From the NCBI RefSeq assembly GCF_916618955.1, contig NZ_OU745390.1:4952001-5016000 (forward strand): DNA of 64,000 nucleotides, in the 5' to 3' direction. Shown here piece after piece: positions 53,750-62,749 of the stretch. The position numbers and the translations under genes were made by a program. The stretch's first letter is position 1; every line of letters begins with the position of its first letter. The stretch comes from Pseudomonas sp. Marseille-Q3773. GTDB lineage: Bacteria > Pseudomonadota > Gammaproteobacteria > Pseudomonadales > Pseudomonadaceae. The notes under the pieces are model-generated. The model saw only the letters and a program-made list of their open reading frames with translations. It was not told the origin of the DNA and did not search any database.

Positions 53750-54856
53750 TCAGTGCTTGCGCAGGAACGCGAGCAGTTGCTGGTTGACCTGTTCGGCCGC
53801 CTCCATCTGCACCATGTGGCCGGCTTCCGGCAGCACCAGCACTTCTGCTTCCAGCCCTTCGGCATGGCTGGCCGGGATGATCGCGTCCTTGCCGCCCCAC
53901 ACCACCAGGGCCGGATGTTGCCCCAGTACCCCGCGCAGGTCGTGGCGCTGCCGGTCACCGTCAGCGAGCGCCACCGCCAGCTGCTGCAGGGCCTGGTCCA
54001 CCCCTTCCAGGCGCTTGAACTTGAGCATGTCTTCGAGCATCTGGCGGGTGACCAGCGCCGGGTCGGCGAACAGCTGCACCATCTGCGGCTTGAGGGCATT
54101 GCGGTTGGCGGCGGTGACGAAGCCTTGCAGGTACTGGCCATTGATCGTTTCGCCCAGGCCGGCACTGGCCACCAGGCTCAGGCTGGCGACCCGCTGCGGT
54201 GCCAGGCGCGCCACGTTCAGGCTGACCGCGCCACCCATGGAGTGGCCGGCCAGATGGGCCTTGGCGATGCCCAGGTGGTCGAGCAGGGCCAGCACGGTTT
54301 CGCTCAGCTCATCCAGGTCGCCGCGTTGCAGCGCCTTGGCCGACTCGCCATGCCCCGGCAGGTCGAGGGCGATTACCCGGCGCTCGGCAGCCAGCGCCGG
54401 GTGGTTGAACAGCCAGTTGTTGAGGTCGCCGCCAAAGCCGTGCACCAGCACCAGCGGTGTGCCGCCTTCACCCAGCTCGAACCAGCGCAGTTGCCGGCCA
54501 GCCACTTCAGCCTTCTGCGGTGCCGGGCCCTGGGCCTGCTCGGCGCCACCGTCGGCGACGAACTCGGCCTGGAAGCGTTGCACCACCGCATCGATCTCGG
54601 CTTCCTCGGCTTCGCCTTCCACCACCACCGCCAGCAGTGCGCCGACCGGCAGGGTTTCATCGGGCCTGGCCACCTGGCGGCGCAGCACGCCGCTGAACGG
54701 GGCCTCGACGCTGCTGCTGATCTTGTCGGTCTCGACGTCCAGCACCTCGTCACCCTTGTTGATCGCGTCACCTTCCTGCTTGAGCCAGGCGTCCACCCGG
54801 CCTTCGGTCATCGACAGGCCCCACTTGGGCATGGTCAGGGTATGGATCTGGCTCAT
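53750..54856 (-). CDS. acoC: Acetoin dehydrogenase E2 (dihydrolipoyl acetyltransferase)
   Basis: The 368-residue protein joins an N-terminal lipoyl domain (lipoyl-Lys in DVETDKISSSVEAPFSG) to an alpha/beta-hydrolase-type domain (LVHGFGGDLNNW, LAGHSMGGAVSL, catalytic His in PEAGHMVQME). This replaces the normal E2 core and is typical of acetoin complexes. It transfers the acetyl group from cleaved acetoin to CoA. It overlaps acoB by 4 bp. Confidence 0.95.
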   Translation of the reverse strand: MSQIHTLTMPKWGLSMTEGRVDAWLKQEGDAINKGDEVLDVETDKISSSVEAPFSGVLRRQVARPDETLPVGALLAVVVEGEAEEAEIDAVVQRFQAEFVADGGAEQAQGPAPQKAEVAGRQLRWFELGEGGTPLVLVHGFGGDLNNWLFNHPALAAERRVIALDLPGHGESAKALQRGDLDELSETVLALLDHLGIAKAHLAGHSMGGAVSLNVARLAPQRVASLSLVASAGLGETINGQYLQGFVTAANRNALKPQMVQLFADPALVTRQMLEDMLKFKRLEGVDQALQQLAVALADGDRQRHDLRGVLGQHPALVVWGGKDAIIPASHAEGLEAEVLVLPEAGHMVQMEAAEQVNQQLLAFLRKH

Positions 54857-55875
54857 GCGGCGCTCCTTGCAGCTTCGATCACTTTGCGCACGGCGGCCTC
54901 GATCTTCGCCGCGTCAGGGATGTACAGGTCTTCGAGGGCGTCGGAGAACGGCACGGGGGTGTGCGGCGCGGTGACCATTTCGATCGGCCCCTTGAGCGCG
55001 GCGAAGGCCTTCTGCGCTACCAGGGCGCTGATGTCGGTTGCCATGGAACAGCGCGGGTTGGCTTCGTCGATCACCACCAGGCGGCCGGTCTTTTCCACGC
55101 TCTCCAGAATGCTGTCTTCGTCCAGCGGGCTGGTGGTGCGCAGGTCCAGCACCTCGCAGTCGATGCCCTGGCGGGCCAGGTTGTTGGCGGCTTCCAGCGC
55201 CACGTGCACCATGCGGCCATAGGTGACCAGGGTCACGTCGTCGCCATCGCGCAGGAAGTTGGCTTCACCGAACGGCACGGTATACACCTCTTCCGGCACC
55301 TCGCCTTGCATGCCATAGAGCAGCTTGTGCTCGCAGAAGATCACCGGGTCGTTGTCGCGGATCGCCTGGATCAGCAGACCCTTGGCATCGTATGGCGAGG
55401 ATGGGCACACCACCTTCAGGCCGGGGATGTGGGTCCACAGCGAGGTGAGCATCTGCGAGTGCTGGGCCGCCGCGCGCAGGCCGGCACCGTACATGGTGCG
55501 CATCACCAACGGGGTGACCGCCTTGCCGCCGAACATGTAGCGGAACTTGGCAGCCTGGTTGAGGATCTGGTCCAGGCAGCAGCCGGCGAAGTCGACGAAC
55601 ATCAGTTCGCACACCGGGCGCAGGCCCTGGGTGGCAGCACCGACGGCGGCACCGACGTAGCCGATTTCCGACAGCGGGGCGTCGAGCACGCGCCCTGGGA
55701 ACTGGTGATACAGGCCCTTGGTCACGCCCAGCACGCCACCCCAGGCGTCGTCCTCGCCCGGCGCGCCGGCACCGCCGGCCACGTCTTCGCCAATGATGAA
55801 CACGGTGTCGTCGCGGCGCATTTCCTGGGCCAGGGCTTCGTTGATGGCCTGCTGGTAGCTGATCTTTCTTGCCAT
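54853..55875 (-). CDS. acoB: Acetoin dehydrogenase E1 beta subunit
   Basis: The 340-residue transketolase-like subunit has YQQAINEALAQEMRRDDTVFIIGEDV, FPGRVLDAPLSEIGYVGAAVGAA and DLRTTSPLDEDSILESVEKTGRLVVIDEA. It forms the ThDP-dependent E1 with AcoA. Spacing to acoA is 33 bp. Confidence 0.95.
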   Translation of the reverse strand: MARKISYQQAINEALAQEMRRDDTVFIIGEDVAGGAGAPGEDDAWGGVLGVTKGLYHQFPGRVLDAPLSEIGYVGAAVGAATQGLRPVCELMFVDFAGCCLDQILNQAAKFRYMFGGKAVTPLVMRTMYGAGLRAAAQHSQMLTSLWTHIPGLKVVCPSSPYDAKGLLIQAIRDNDPVIFCEHKLLYGMQGEVPEEVYTVPFGEANFLRDGDDVTLVTYGRMVHVALEAANNLARQGIDCEVLDLRTTSPLDEDSILESVEKTGRLVVIDEANPRCSMATDISALVAQKAFAALKGPIEMVTAPHTPVPFSDALEDLYIPDAAKIEAAVRKVIEAARSAA

Positions 55876-55908
55876 GGTGGTTCTCCTGTTGTTCTTGTAA
55901 TCCGCAGC

Positions 55909-56886
55909 TCAGGGGTAGGCGACGTAGACGTCGCTGAGCAGGTCGGCGGGCTGTGGCTTGGGATCGGACTTGGCGCGGCGCACGGCGTCTTCGATCAGGT
56001 CCTCGACGCGGGCGTCGATGGCGTCCAGTTGCGCGGCCGTGAGCAGGCCGGCACGGGTGGTCTTGTTGCGGAACTGCATGAGGCAGTCGCGGGTTTCGCG
56101 CAGGTTCTTCACTTCATCGGGGGCGCGATAGGTCTGCGCATCGCCCTCGAAGTGGCCGTAGTAACGGCTGAGCTTGACCTCGATCAACGACGGGCCTTGC
56201 CCGGAACGGGCGCGCTCGACGGCAGCACCGGCGGCCTCGTACACGGCGAAGAAGTCAAAACCGTCGATGGTGACACCGGGCATGCCGAAGCCGGCGGCGC
56301 GGTCGGCAATATGGTCACAGGCCACCGACCAGTTGGAGGCGGTGGCTTCGGCGTAGCCGTTGTTCTCGGCCACGAAGATGCATGGCAGGTTCATGATCGA
56401 CGCCATGTTCATGGCCTCGAACACTGCACCTTCGTTGGAAGCGCCATCGCCGAAGAAGGCCACCGAGACATCGTCGCGGCCCTTGATCTTGGCCGCCAGC
56501 GCCGCCCCGGCCACCAGCGGTGCGCCGGCACCGACGATGCCGTTGGCACCGAGCATGCCTTTTTCCAGGTCGGCGATGTGCATCGAGCCGCCCTTGCCGC
56601 CGCAGACGCCGGTCTTCTTGCCGTAGATCTCGGCCATCATGCCGTACACGTCCACGCCCTTGGCGATGCAGTGGCCGTGGCCGCGGTGGGTCGAGGCGAT
56701 GCAATCGCTGTCGCGCAGGTGGGCCATGACCCCGGCGGCGGAAGCCTCTTCGCCGGCATACAGGTGCACGAAGCCAGGGATTTCGCCGGTGGCGAACTCG
56801 ACGTGCAGGCGTTCTTCGAAGGCACGGATGGTGCGCATCACTTCATAGGCATGCAGCAGTTGTTCGGTACTGAGTTGATTGGACAT
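55909..56886 (-). CDS. acoA: Acetoin dehydrogenase E1 alpha subunit
   Basis: The 325-residue subunit has the ThDP motif FFGDGASNEGAVFEAMNMASIMNLPCIFVAENNGYAE, THRGHGHCIAKGVD and the YYGHFEGDAQTYR segment. It cleaves acetoin to acetaldehyde and hydroxyethyl-ThDP. I use the ATG at 56886; the frame upstream extends into the acoX gap. 22 bp separate it from acoX. Confidence 0.95.
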   Translation of the reverse strand: MSNQLSTEQLLHAYEVMRTIRAFEERLHVEFATGEIPGFVHLYAGEEASAAGVMAHLRDSDCIASTHRGHGHCIAKGVDVYGMMAEIYGKKTGVCGGKGGSMHIADLEKGMLGANGIVGAGAPLVAGAALAAKIKGRDDVSVAFFGDGASNEGAVFEAMNMASIMNLPCIFVAENNGYAEATASNWSVACDHIADRAAGFGMPGVTIDGFDFFAVYEAAGAAVERARSGQGPSLIEVKLSRYYGHFEGDAQTYRAPDEVKNLRETRDCLMQFRNKTTRAGLLTAAQLDAIDARVEDLIEDAVRRAKSDPKPQPADLLSDVYVAYP

Positions 56887-56908
56887 CTTGTTGTTCTCCG
56901 GGGTTGTC

Positions 56909-57964
56909 TCAACACGGGTTTGCAGGGTGCAGCCGGTGGCCACGGGGCACCGCCAGCAGGTGATGGCGGGCGGCGTGCGCCAGTACCGCCTCGACGTCCA
57001 CGCTCAATGGGCCTTGGTGGTCGAGGGTGATGGTGGGGCTGTCGTGCTCGGCGAATTCGATCTCGCGCTCGCCGTCCAGGGCCAGGGTGCCGCTGGCCAG
57101 GCTCAGGCGGTGGGCGACACCGGGCGTCAGGGTGCCGCTGGCGGTGATGCCACAGCCTTGCAGCAGGCCCGGCGCCAACGGTGCCAGCAGGGCCTGGTCG
57201 GCACCGGGGTTCAGGCGGACCCAGGCGCCGTGCGGATCCTGGCGGGAAACCGGGCACCACAGGCCACACAGCGCCGAGAGGCCGATGGCATGCGGCTCGG
57301 CGAAACAGGCGAACACTTCGCTCAGGTCTTCGCTGCGGCTGAGCGCGCGCGCGCCGATGAAACGCTGGGGCGACACCGCCACCTCCACCAAAGCCCATTC
57401 GGCAAGCCGTTGTTCGGGTACTTTCACCAGCAGGCGCTTGTTGCGGCGCAGGCCGATGGTGGCGGGCACCCGGCCGCTGGCGAGCAGGCCGCCGGCAAGG
57501 CCGGCACTGGTGGCTTCGCGCAGCTCGGGGAAGGCATTGTTGGTGCCGGTGGACAGGGTCAGCAGCGGCACGTCGCCGGCTTCGGCGGCGACCGCCTTGT
57601 GCGTGCCATCGCCGCCGAGCACGGCGATCATCGCTACGCCGCGTTCGACCATGCGTCGGGTGGCCAGGCGGGTATCGGCAACGGTCTGGGTCAGCGGCAG
57701 ATCGAGGATCTCGAGGGTGGGCCAGTGCTGGTCAAGGGCGACCGGGCCCTGGCTGGCCTTGAGCACGGCAGCGGCGATGCCGGTCATGTCGCTGGGCAGC
57801 AGCACCTGGCCGATACCGGTGGCACCGAAGGCGGCAAGCAGGCGCTGGATCGCCGAGGCCTTGTCGGTGCTCGAATAGAGCCCGGCATTGGCAGTCAGGC
57901 GGCGCAGGTCGCGGCCAGAGGCAGGGTTGGCAATGATCCCGACAGTCGGGGCGGGTAGCGGCAT
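56909..57964 (-). CDS. acoX: AcoX, NAD-kinase-fold protein of the acetoin operon
   Basis: The 351-residue protein has the NAD/diacylglycerol kinase-like motifs VGIIANPASGRDLRRL, VLGGDGTHKAV and LLTLSTGTNNAFPELRE. It is the first gene of the aco operon in many species, but its activity in acetoin catabolism is not established; a nucleotide kinase role is inferred from the fold. Start ATG 57964 has GAGGTG five bases upstream. A sigma-54 promoter lies 34 bp before it. Confidence 0.92.
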   Translation of the reverse strand: MPLPAPTVGIIANPASGRDLRRLTANAGLYSSTDKASAIQRLLAAFGATGIGQVLLPSDMTGIAAAVLKASQGPVALDQHWPTLEILDLPLTQTVADTRLATRRMVERGVAMIAVLGGDGTHKAVAAEAGDVPLLTLSTGTNNAFPELREATSAGLAGGLLASGRVPATIGLRRNKRLLVKVPEQRLAEWALVEVAVSPQRFIGARALSRSEDLSEVFACFAEPHAIGLSALCGLWCPVSRQDPHGAWVRLNPGADQALLAPLAPGLLQGCGITASGTLTPGVAHRLSLASGTLALDGEREIEFAEHDSPTITLDHQGPLSVDVEAVLAHAARHHLLAVPRGHRLHPANPC

Positions 57965-57997
57965 GGCGCACCTCATTTCTTGTTTGCCAGTGCTGGA

Positions 57998-58012
57998 GCA
58001 AGCGCGGTGCCA
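57998..58012 (-). promoter_or_regulatory. Sigma-54 promoter of the aco operon
   Basis: On the minus strand TGGCAC-CGCGC-TTGC is an exact -24/-12 match with standard spacing. It lies 34 bp before the acoX ATG, giving a TSS near 57986. Confidence 0.9.
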
Positions 58013-58132
58013 GTTTTCTTGAGGTTGGCTGGAATGGCCGGGCCAGAGCGGTTTCGTTGCGCCAAGGCCGGCGGGCATGGCCGCGCCGGCGAGACGCCGG
58101 GTGCCAGCCGCGCAATGGCCCTGCCGAGACGC

Positions 58133-58149
58133 TGAGACGCTGCGTCTCA
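58133..58149. promoter_or_regulatory. AcoR binding site (UAS) candidate
   Basis: TGAGACGCTGCGTCTCA is a perfect 8-1-8 palindrome 121-151 bp upstream of the sigma-54 promoter. Extra GAGACGC half-sites occur at about 58091 and 58126. The position and symmetry suit an enhancer bound by the divergently encoded AcoR. Confidence 0.75.
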
Positions 58150-58246
58150 GGCCGGCCGGTAATCACTCAGTGCTTGTCGGGGCATGCCCGGAGGCGCTTA
58201 ATGGCCGGACAACGATAAAAACAGCAACGAGAACCGGAGGGCCTGA

Positions 58247-60100
58247 ATGCTTGCCGCGAACTCCCGAGCCCATGTCGATTGCGTCAGCAGGGTGCTGAAG
58301 AATGCCGATCGCCTGCCGCAGGCGCCGGTGCCACCGCTGATTGTCGATTCATGGCGCCGTTCCATGGAGCTGTACCGTCTCGACCCCGCTTCACAGCAGG
58401 GGCCGCGTATTCTTTCCCAGAGCCTGCTCAACGAATGCCGCGAACGGGCCGAGCTGTTCCTGCGCATCGCCAGTGATGCCGTTGCGCGCCTGCATGAGCG
58501 GGTGCGCGGGGCCGATTATTGCGTACTGCTCACCGATGCCCAGGGGCGCACCATCGACTACCGGGTCGAGTCGGCCATCCGTAACGACTGCCGCAAGGCC
58601 GGGTTGTACCTGGGCACTTGCTGGTCCGAGGGTGAGGAGGGCACCTGCGGGGTGGCGGCGGTGCTCACCAGCAAGGCGCCGGTCACGGTGCACAAGCGTG
58701 ACCATTTCCGCGCTGCGTTCATCGGCCTCACCTGCACCGCGGCGCCGGTGTTCGACCCGCTGGGCGAGCTGCTGGGCGTGGTGGATGTGTCGGCCTTGCA
58801 GTCACCGGACGACCGCCGCAGCCAGCACCTGATCCGCCAGTTGGTCGAGCAGACCGCGCGCGAGATCGAAAACGCCTTCTTCATGCACAGTGCACAGGGC
58901 CATTGGGTGATGCGCGCCCATGGCACGCCGGGCTATGTGGAAAGCCAGCCCGACTACCTGCTGGCCTGGGATGCCGACGGCCGCCTGCAGGCCATCAACA
59001 GCCTGGCGCGGGAGCGCCTGGTGGAGCGCCTGGGGCGGTTGCCCGAGCACATTGGCGAGTTGTTCGACATCGACCAGTTGCGCCGGGTGAATGGCGCATC
59101 TGCCCAGCGCCTGCCAGGGCTGGGCGGGCTGTATGGCCGGGTCAGCGCGCCACAGCAGCGCCAGCGCCCGCAGCCCTTGCGCCAGGCCCAGGACGCCCGC
59201 ATCGAGCAGCACCTGCGGCTGGCCACGCGGGTCAAGGACTGCAACCTGGCGGTGCTGGTGCAGGGCGAGACCGGGGCCGGCAAAGAGGTGTTCGCTCGCC
59301 AGTTGCACCAGCAGAGCCTGCGCCGTGACGGCCCGTTCGTCACCCTCAACTGCGCGGCCATACCGGAAAGCCTGATCGAGAGCGAACTGTTCGGTTATGT
59401 CGCCGGGGCGTTCACCGGGGCTTCCAGCAAAGGCATGCAAGGGCTGTTGCAGCAGGCCGATGGCGGCACGCTGTTCCTCGACGAAATCGGTGACATGCCG
59501 CTTAACCTGCAAACCCGGCTGTTGCGGGTGCTGGCTGAGGGCGAAGTGGCACCGCTGGGCGCGGCGCGGCGGGAGCGGGTGGATATACAGGTGGTTTGCG
59601 CGACCCACCGCGATTTGGCAGGGATGGTGGCGGATGGGCGTTTTCGCGAGGACCTGTACTTCCGCCTGGCCAACGCCCGCTTCGAGTTGCCACCGTTGCG
59701 TGAGCGCGAGGACCGGCTGGGGTTGATCCACCAGCTGCTGGCCGAGGAAGCCGCGGCCTGCGGGGTCGAGGTGGTACTGGCGGATGATGCGCTGCAGGCG
59801 CTGTTGCTGTACCGCTGGCCGGGTAACCTGCGCCAGCTGCGGCAGGTGCTGCGTTATGCCTGTGCAGTGAGCGAAGGTGGGCAGGTGCAACTGCAGGATC
59901 TGCCGCAGGAAGTGCGGGGCGATGCGGTCGCTTGCGCTGACAGTGTGGTGTCCTGCCCGGCCCGGCAGCTGTTGCTGGATGCGCTGATCCGCCATCGCTG
60001 GAAGCCGGCCGATGCGGCGCGGGCTTTGGGAATTTCGCGAGCGACCTTGTACCGGCGGGTGCATGAGCATCATATCGAGATGCCGCGGATGAAGGGGTAG
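58247..60100 (+). CDS. acoR: Sigma-54-dependent activator of acetoin catabolism
   Basis: The 617-residue regulator has an AcoR N-terminal region (SRVLKNADRLPQAPVPPLIVDSWRRSMELYRLDP), a GAF domain (about residues 70-200), AAA+ (QGETGAGKEVFAR, LFGYVAGAFTGA, LFLDEIGDMPLNLQTRLLRVL) and a FIS-type helix-turn-helix (PADAARALGISRATLYRRVHEH). The GAFTGA loop is intact. It is divergent from acoX and shares the UAS region. Confidence 0.94.
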   Translation: MLAANSRAHVDCVSRVLKNADRLPQAPVPPLIVDSWRRSMELYRLDPASQQGPRILSQSLLNECRERAELFLRIASDAVARLHERVRGADYCVLLTDAQGRTIDYRVESAIRNDCRKAGLYLGTCWSEGEEGTCGVAAVLTSKAPVTVHKRDHFRAAFIGLTCTAAPVFDPLGELLGVVDVSALQSPDDRRSQHLIRQLVEQTAREIENAFFMHSAQGHWVMRAHGTPGYVESQPDYLLAWDADGRLQAINSLARERLVERLGRLPEHIGELFDIDQLRRVNGASAQRLPGLGGLYGRVSAPQQRQRPQPLRQAQDARIEQHLRLATRVKDCNLAVLVQGETGAGKEVFARQLHQQSLRRDGPFVTLNCAAIPESLIESELFGYVAGAFTGASSKGMQGLLQQADGGTLFLDEIGDMPLNLQTRLLRVLAEGEVAPLGAARRERVDIQVVCATHRDLAGMVADGRFREDLYFRLANARFELPPLREREDRLGLIHQLLAEEAAACGVEVVLADDALQALLLYRWPGNLRQLRQVLRYACAVSEGGQVQLQDLPQEVRGDAVACADSVVSCPARQLLLDALIRHRWKPADAARALGISRATLYRRVHEHHIEMPRMKG

Positions 60101-60129
60101 GGCCTCAGCGGCGAGGGCCCTGGCGGGCA

Positions 60130-60160
60130 ATAAAAAACCCCGGAACAAGTCCGGGGTTTC
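60130..60160 (-). terminator. Intrinsic terminator of accBC
   Basis: On the minus strand AAACCCCGG-ACTTGTT-CCGGGGTTT followed by TTT, 19 bp after the accC stop. It would also serve as the end of the converging acoR transcript. Confidence 0.92.
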
Positions 60161-60179
60161 GGTACATCACACTAAACGA

Positions 60180-61535
60180 TCACTCCTGGTTGGCCAGTTT
60201 GTGCTCGAGGTAGTGAATGTTGACGCCGCCTTTGCAGAAACCTTCATCACGCACCAGGTCGCGGTGCAGCGGGATGTTGGTCTTGATGCCGTCGACGACA
60301 ATCTCGTCCAGGGCATTGCGCATGCGCGCCATGGCTTCGTCGCGGTCCTTGCCGTAGGTGATCAGCTTGCCGATCAGCGAGTCGTAGTTCGGCGGAACCG
60401 AGTAACCGCTGTACAGGTGCGAATCGACGCGCACGCCGTTGCCACCCGGGGCGTGGAAGTGCTTCACCTTGCCAGGGCTCGGGATGAACTTCTTCGGGTC
60501 TTCGGCGTTGATACGGCATTCCAGCGCGTGGCCACGAATGACCACGTCTTCCTGGCGGAACGACAGCTTGTTGCCAGCGGCGATGCTGAGCATCTCCTTG
60601 ACGATGTCGATACCGGTCACCATCTCCGACACCGGGTGCTCAACCTGCACACGGGTGTTCATCTCGATGAAGTAGAAGCGGCCGTTCTCGTACAGGAACT
60701 CGAAGGTGCCCGCACCACGGTAGCCGATCTCGATGCACGCATCGACACAGCGCTTGAACACTTCCTGACGGGCTTTCTCATCGATGCCCGGGGCTGGCGC
60801 TTCTTCCAGTACCTTCTGGTGACGGCGCTGCAGCGAGCAGTCACGGTCGCCCAGGTGCACGGCGTTGCCCTGGCCGTCGGACAGGACCTGCACTTCCACG
60901 TGGCGTGGGTTGGTCAGGAACTTCTCCAGGTAGACCATCGGGTTGCCGAAGGCAGCACCGGCTTCGGTACGGGTGAGCTTGGCCGAGGCGATCAGGTCCT
61001 CTTCCTTGTGCACCACGCGCATGCCGCGACCACCGCCGCCACCGGCGGCCTTGATGATCACCGGGTAGCCGACGTCACGGGCAATCGCCAGGGCGACTTC
61101 TTCGTCTTCCGGCAGCGGGCCATCGGAGCCCGGTACGGTCGGTACGCCCGACTTGATCATCGCGTCCTTGGCCGAAACCTTGTCGCCCATCAGGCGAATG
61201 GTGTCGGCTTTCGGGCCGATGAAGGCGAAACCGGATTTTTCCACCTGCTCGGCGAAGTCGGCGTTTTCCGCCAGGAAGCCGTAGCCCGGGTGGATCGCGG
61301 TGGCGCCGGTGACTTCGGCGGCAGCGATGATCGCCGGGATATGCAGGTAGGAATCCTTGGACGATGCAGGGCCGATGCAGACCGACTCGTCTGCCAGGCC
61401 CAGGTGCATCAGTTCACGGTCGGCAGTGGAGTGCACGGCGACGGTCTTGATACCCAGCTCTTTGCAGGCACGCAGGATCCGCAGGGCAATTTCCCCGCGG
61501 TTGGCGATCAGGACTTTTTCGAGCTTCCCAGACAT
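60180..61535 (-). CDS. accC: Biotin carboxylase subunit of acetyl-CoA carboxylase
   Basis: The 451-residue ATP-grasp enzyme has the N-terminal [27 protein letters not shown] loop [11 protein letters not shown], and [29 protein letters not shown]. It carboxylates the biotin on AccB. The ATG at 61535 is used; the preceding in-frame codons lie in the accB-accC gap (17 bp). Confidence 0.97.
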   Translation of the reverse strand: MSGKLEKVLIANRGEIALRILRACKELGIKTVAVHSTADRELMHLGLADESVCIGPASSKDSYLHIPAIIAAAEVTGATAIHPGYGFLAENADFAEQVEKSGFAFIGPKADTIRLMGDKVSAKDAMIKSGVPTVPGSDGPLPEDEEVALAIARDVGYPVIIKAAGGGGGRGMRVVHKEEDLIASAKLTRTEAGAAFGNPMVYLEKFLTNPRHVEVQVLSDGQGNAVHLGDRDCSLQRRHQKVLEEAPAPGIDEKARQEVFKRCVDACIEIGYRGAGTFEFLYENGRFYFIEMNTRVQVEHPVSEMVTGIDIVKEMLSIAAGNKLSFRQEDVVIRGHALECRINAEDPKKFIPSPGKVKHFHAPGGNGVRVDSHLYSGYSVPPNYDSLIGKLITYGKDRDEAMARMRNALDEIVVDGIKTNIPLHRDLVRDEGFCKGGVNIHYLEHKLANQE

Positions 61536-61552
61536 CGTTGGCTCTCCGCGAT

Positions 61553-62017
61553 TCAAACGATGGTGAACAGCGGCTGGTCGAACTCAACCGGCTGGCCGTC
61601 TTCTACCAGAATGGCGTCGATGACACCGCCAACATCGGCTTCGATGTGGTTCATCATCTTCATGGCTTCGACGATGCACAGGGTGTCGCCTTTCTTCACG
61701 CTCTGGCCAACTTCAGCGAAGTTCGGCGAGGTTGGCGAAGGCTTGCGGTAGAAGGTACCGACCATTGGCGAGCGGATCACGGTGCCTTTCAGGGCCGGGG
61801 CGGCAGCAGCGGCTTCGGCGGCCGGGGCAGCAGCAGCGGCAACCGGGGCAGCGGCAGGCGCAGCGGCTACTGGGGCCGGTGCGAAGTACTGCTGGGCGGC
61901 TGGGGTCTTGCTATGGCGGCTGATACGGACCGACTCTTCGCCTTCCTTGATCTCCAGTTCGTCGATGCCAGACTCTTCCAGCAGCTCGATCAGTTTCTTG
62001 ACTTTACGGATATCCAT
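61553..62017 (-). CDS. accB: Biotin carboxyl carrier protein
   Basis: The 154-residue protein has an N-terminal helix ([34 protein letters not shown]), an Ala/Pro/Val-rich hinge (residues 45-75) and the biotinyl domain with EAMKMMN at about residue 120. It heads accBC. Confidence 0.97.
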   Translation of the reverse strand: MDIRKVKKLIELLEESGIDELEIKEGEESVRISRHSKTPAAQQYFAPAPVAAAPAAAPVAAAAAPAAEAAAAAPALKGTVIRSPMVGTFYRKPSPTSPNFAEVGQSVKKGDTLCIVEAMKMMNHIEADVGGVIDAILVEDGQPVEFDQPLFTIV

Positions 62018-62086
62018 TAATCATCAACTCCCAAAGGTTCGGTCAGGGGGCGAAATATAAAAAACGTATCTGAAACGTTTCTCTCG

Positions 62087-62110
62087 AACCCTGGCCCACC
62101 GAGGCCAGGG
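62087..62110. terminator. Hairpin between aroQ and accB
   Basis: CCCTGGCC-CACCGA-GGCCAGGG forms an 8-bp stem just after the aroQ stop. On the minus strand no T-run follows, so it may act as an attenuator or mRNA end protector before accBC. The accBC promoter probably lies just beyond it, in the AT-rich 62040-62080. Confidence 0.5.
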
Positions 62111-62116
62111 TTTTCA

Positions 62117-62572
62117 TCATTTGGGCTGTGCGTTGGCAGCCAGTTGTTCCAGTGCAGACTCCAGGGCCAGGCGATAACCGCTGGCGCCCAGGCCGCAGAT
62201 CACACCTACGGCGACATCGGAAAAGTAGGAGTGGTGGCGGAACGGTTCGCGTTTGTGCACGTTGGACAGGTGCACTTCGATGAATGGGATGCTCACCGCA
62301 AGCAACGCGTCACGTAATGCAACGCTTGTGTGCGTGAAAGCAGCCGGATTGATCAGGATGAAGTCCACACCCTCGTTGCGTGCGGCGTGAATACGGTCGA
62401 TCAGTTCGTACTCGGCATTGCTCTGCAGGTATTGCAGATGATGGCCGGCGGCGCGGGCACGTTGCTCCAGGTCCTGGTTGATCTGGGCCAGGGTCACGGC
62501 GCCGTAGTGGCCAGGCTCGCGGGTACCGAGCAGGTTGAGGTTGGGGCCGTGGAGCACCAGTAGCGTTGCCAT
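62117..62572 (-). CDS. aroQ: Type II 3-dehydroquinate dehydratase
   Basis: The 151-residue enzyme of the shikimate pathway has [19 protein letters not shown] (lid Arg and catalytic Tyr), [17 protein letters not shown] and [20 protein letters not shown]. It starts at ATG 62572. It often precedes accBC in gammaproteobacteria. Confidence 0.96.
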   Translation of the reverse strand: MATLLVLHGPNLNLLGTREPGHYGAVTLAQINQDLEQRARAAGHHLQYLQSNAEYELIDRIHAARNEGVDFILINPAAFTHTSVALRDALLAVSIPFIEVHLSNVHKREPFRHHSYFSDVAVGVICGLGASGYRLALESALEQLAANAQPK

Positions 62573-62749
62573 CTGCGATTCCTTGGGTTTGTAGGGCAAT
62601 TCGACACAGCGCGGCGAGTGTGCCGTAAAGCGACCGCAAGTGTCCAGTTCCCGGCAATAGGCAGCACGATGTCCGAGGTTCGCGCGAAGTATGTGACCAA
62701 ATGGCTTGATCTGGTCACTGATTCAAGATTTTTAACCGCGCGCGGGAAG

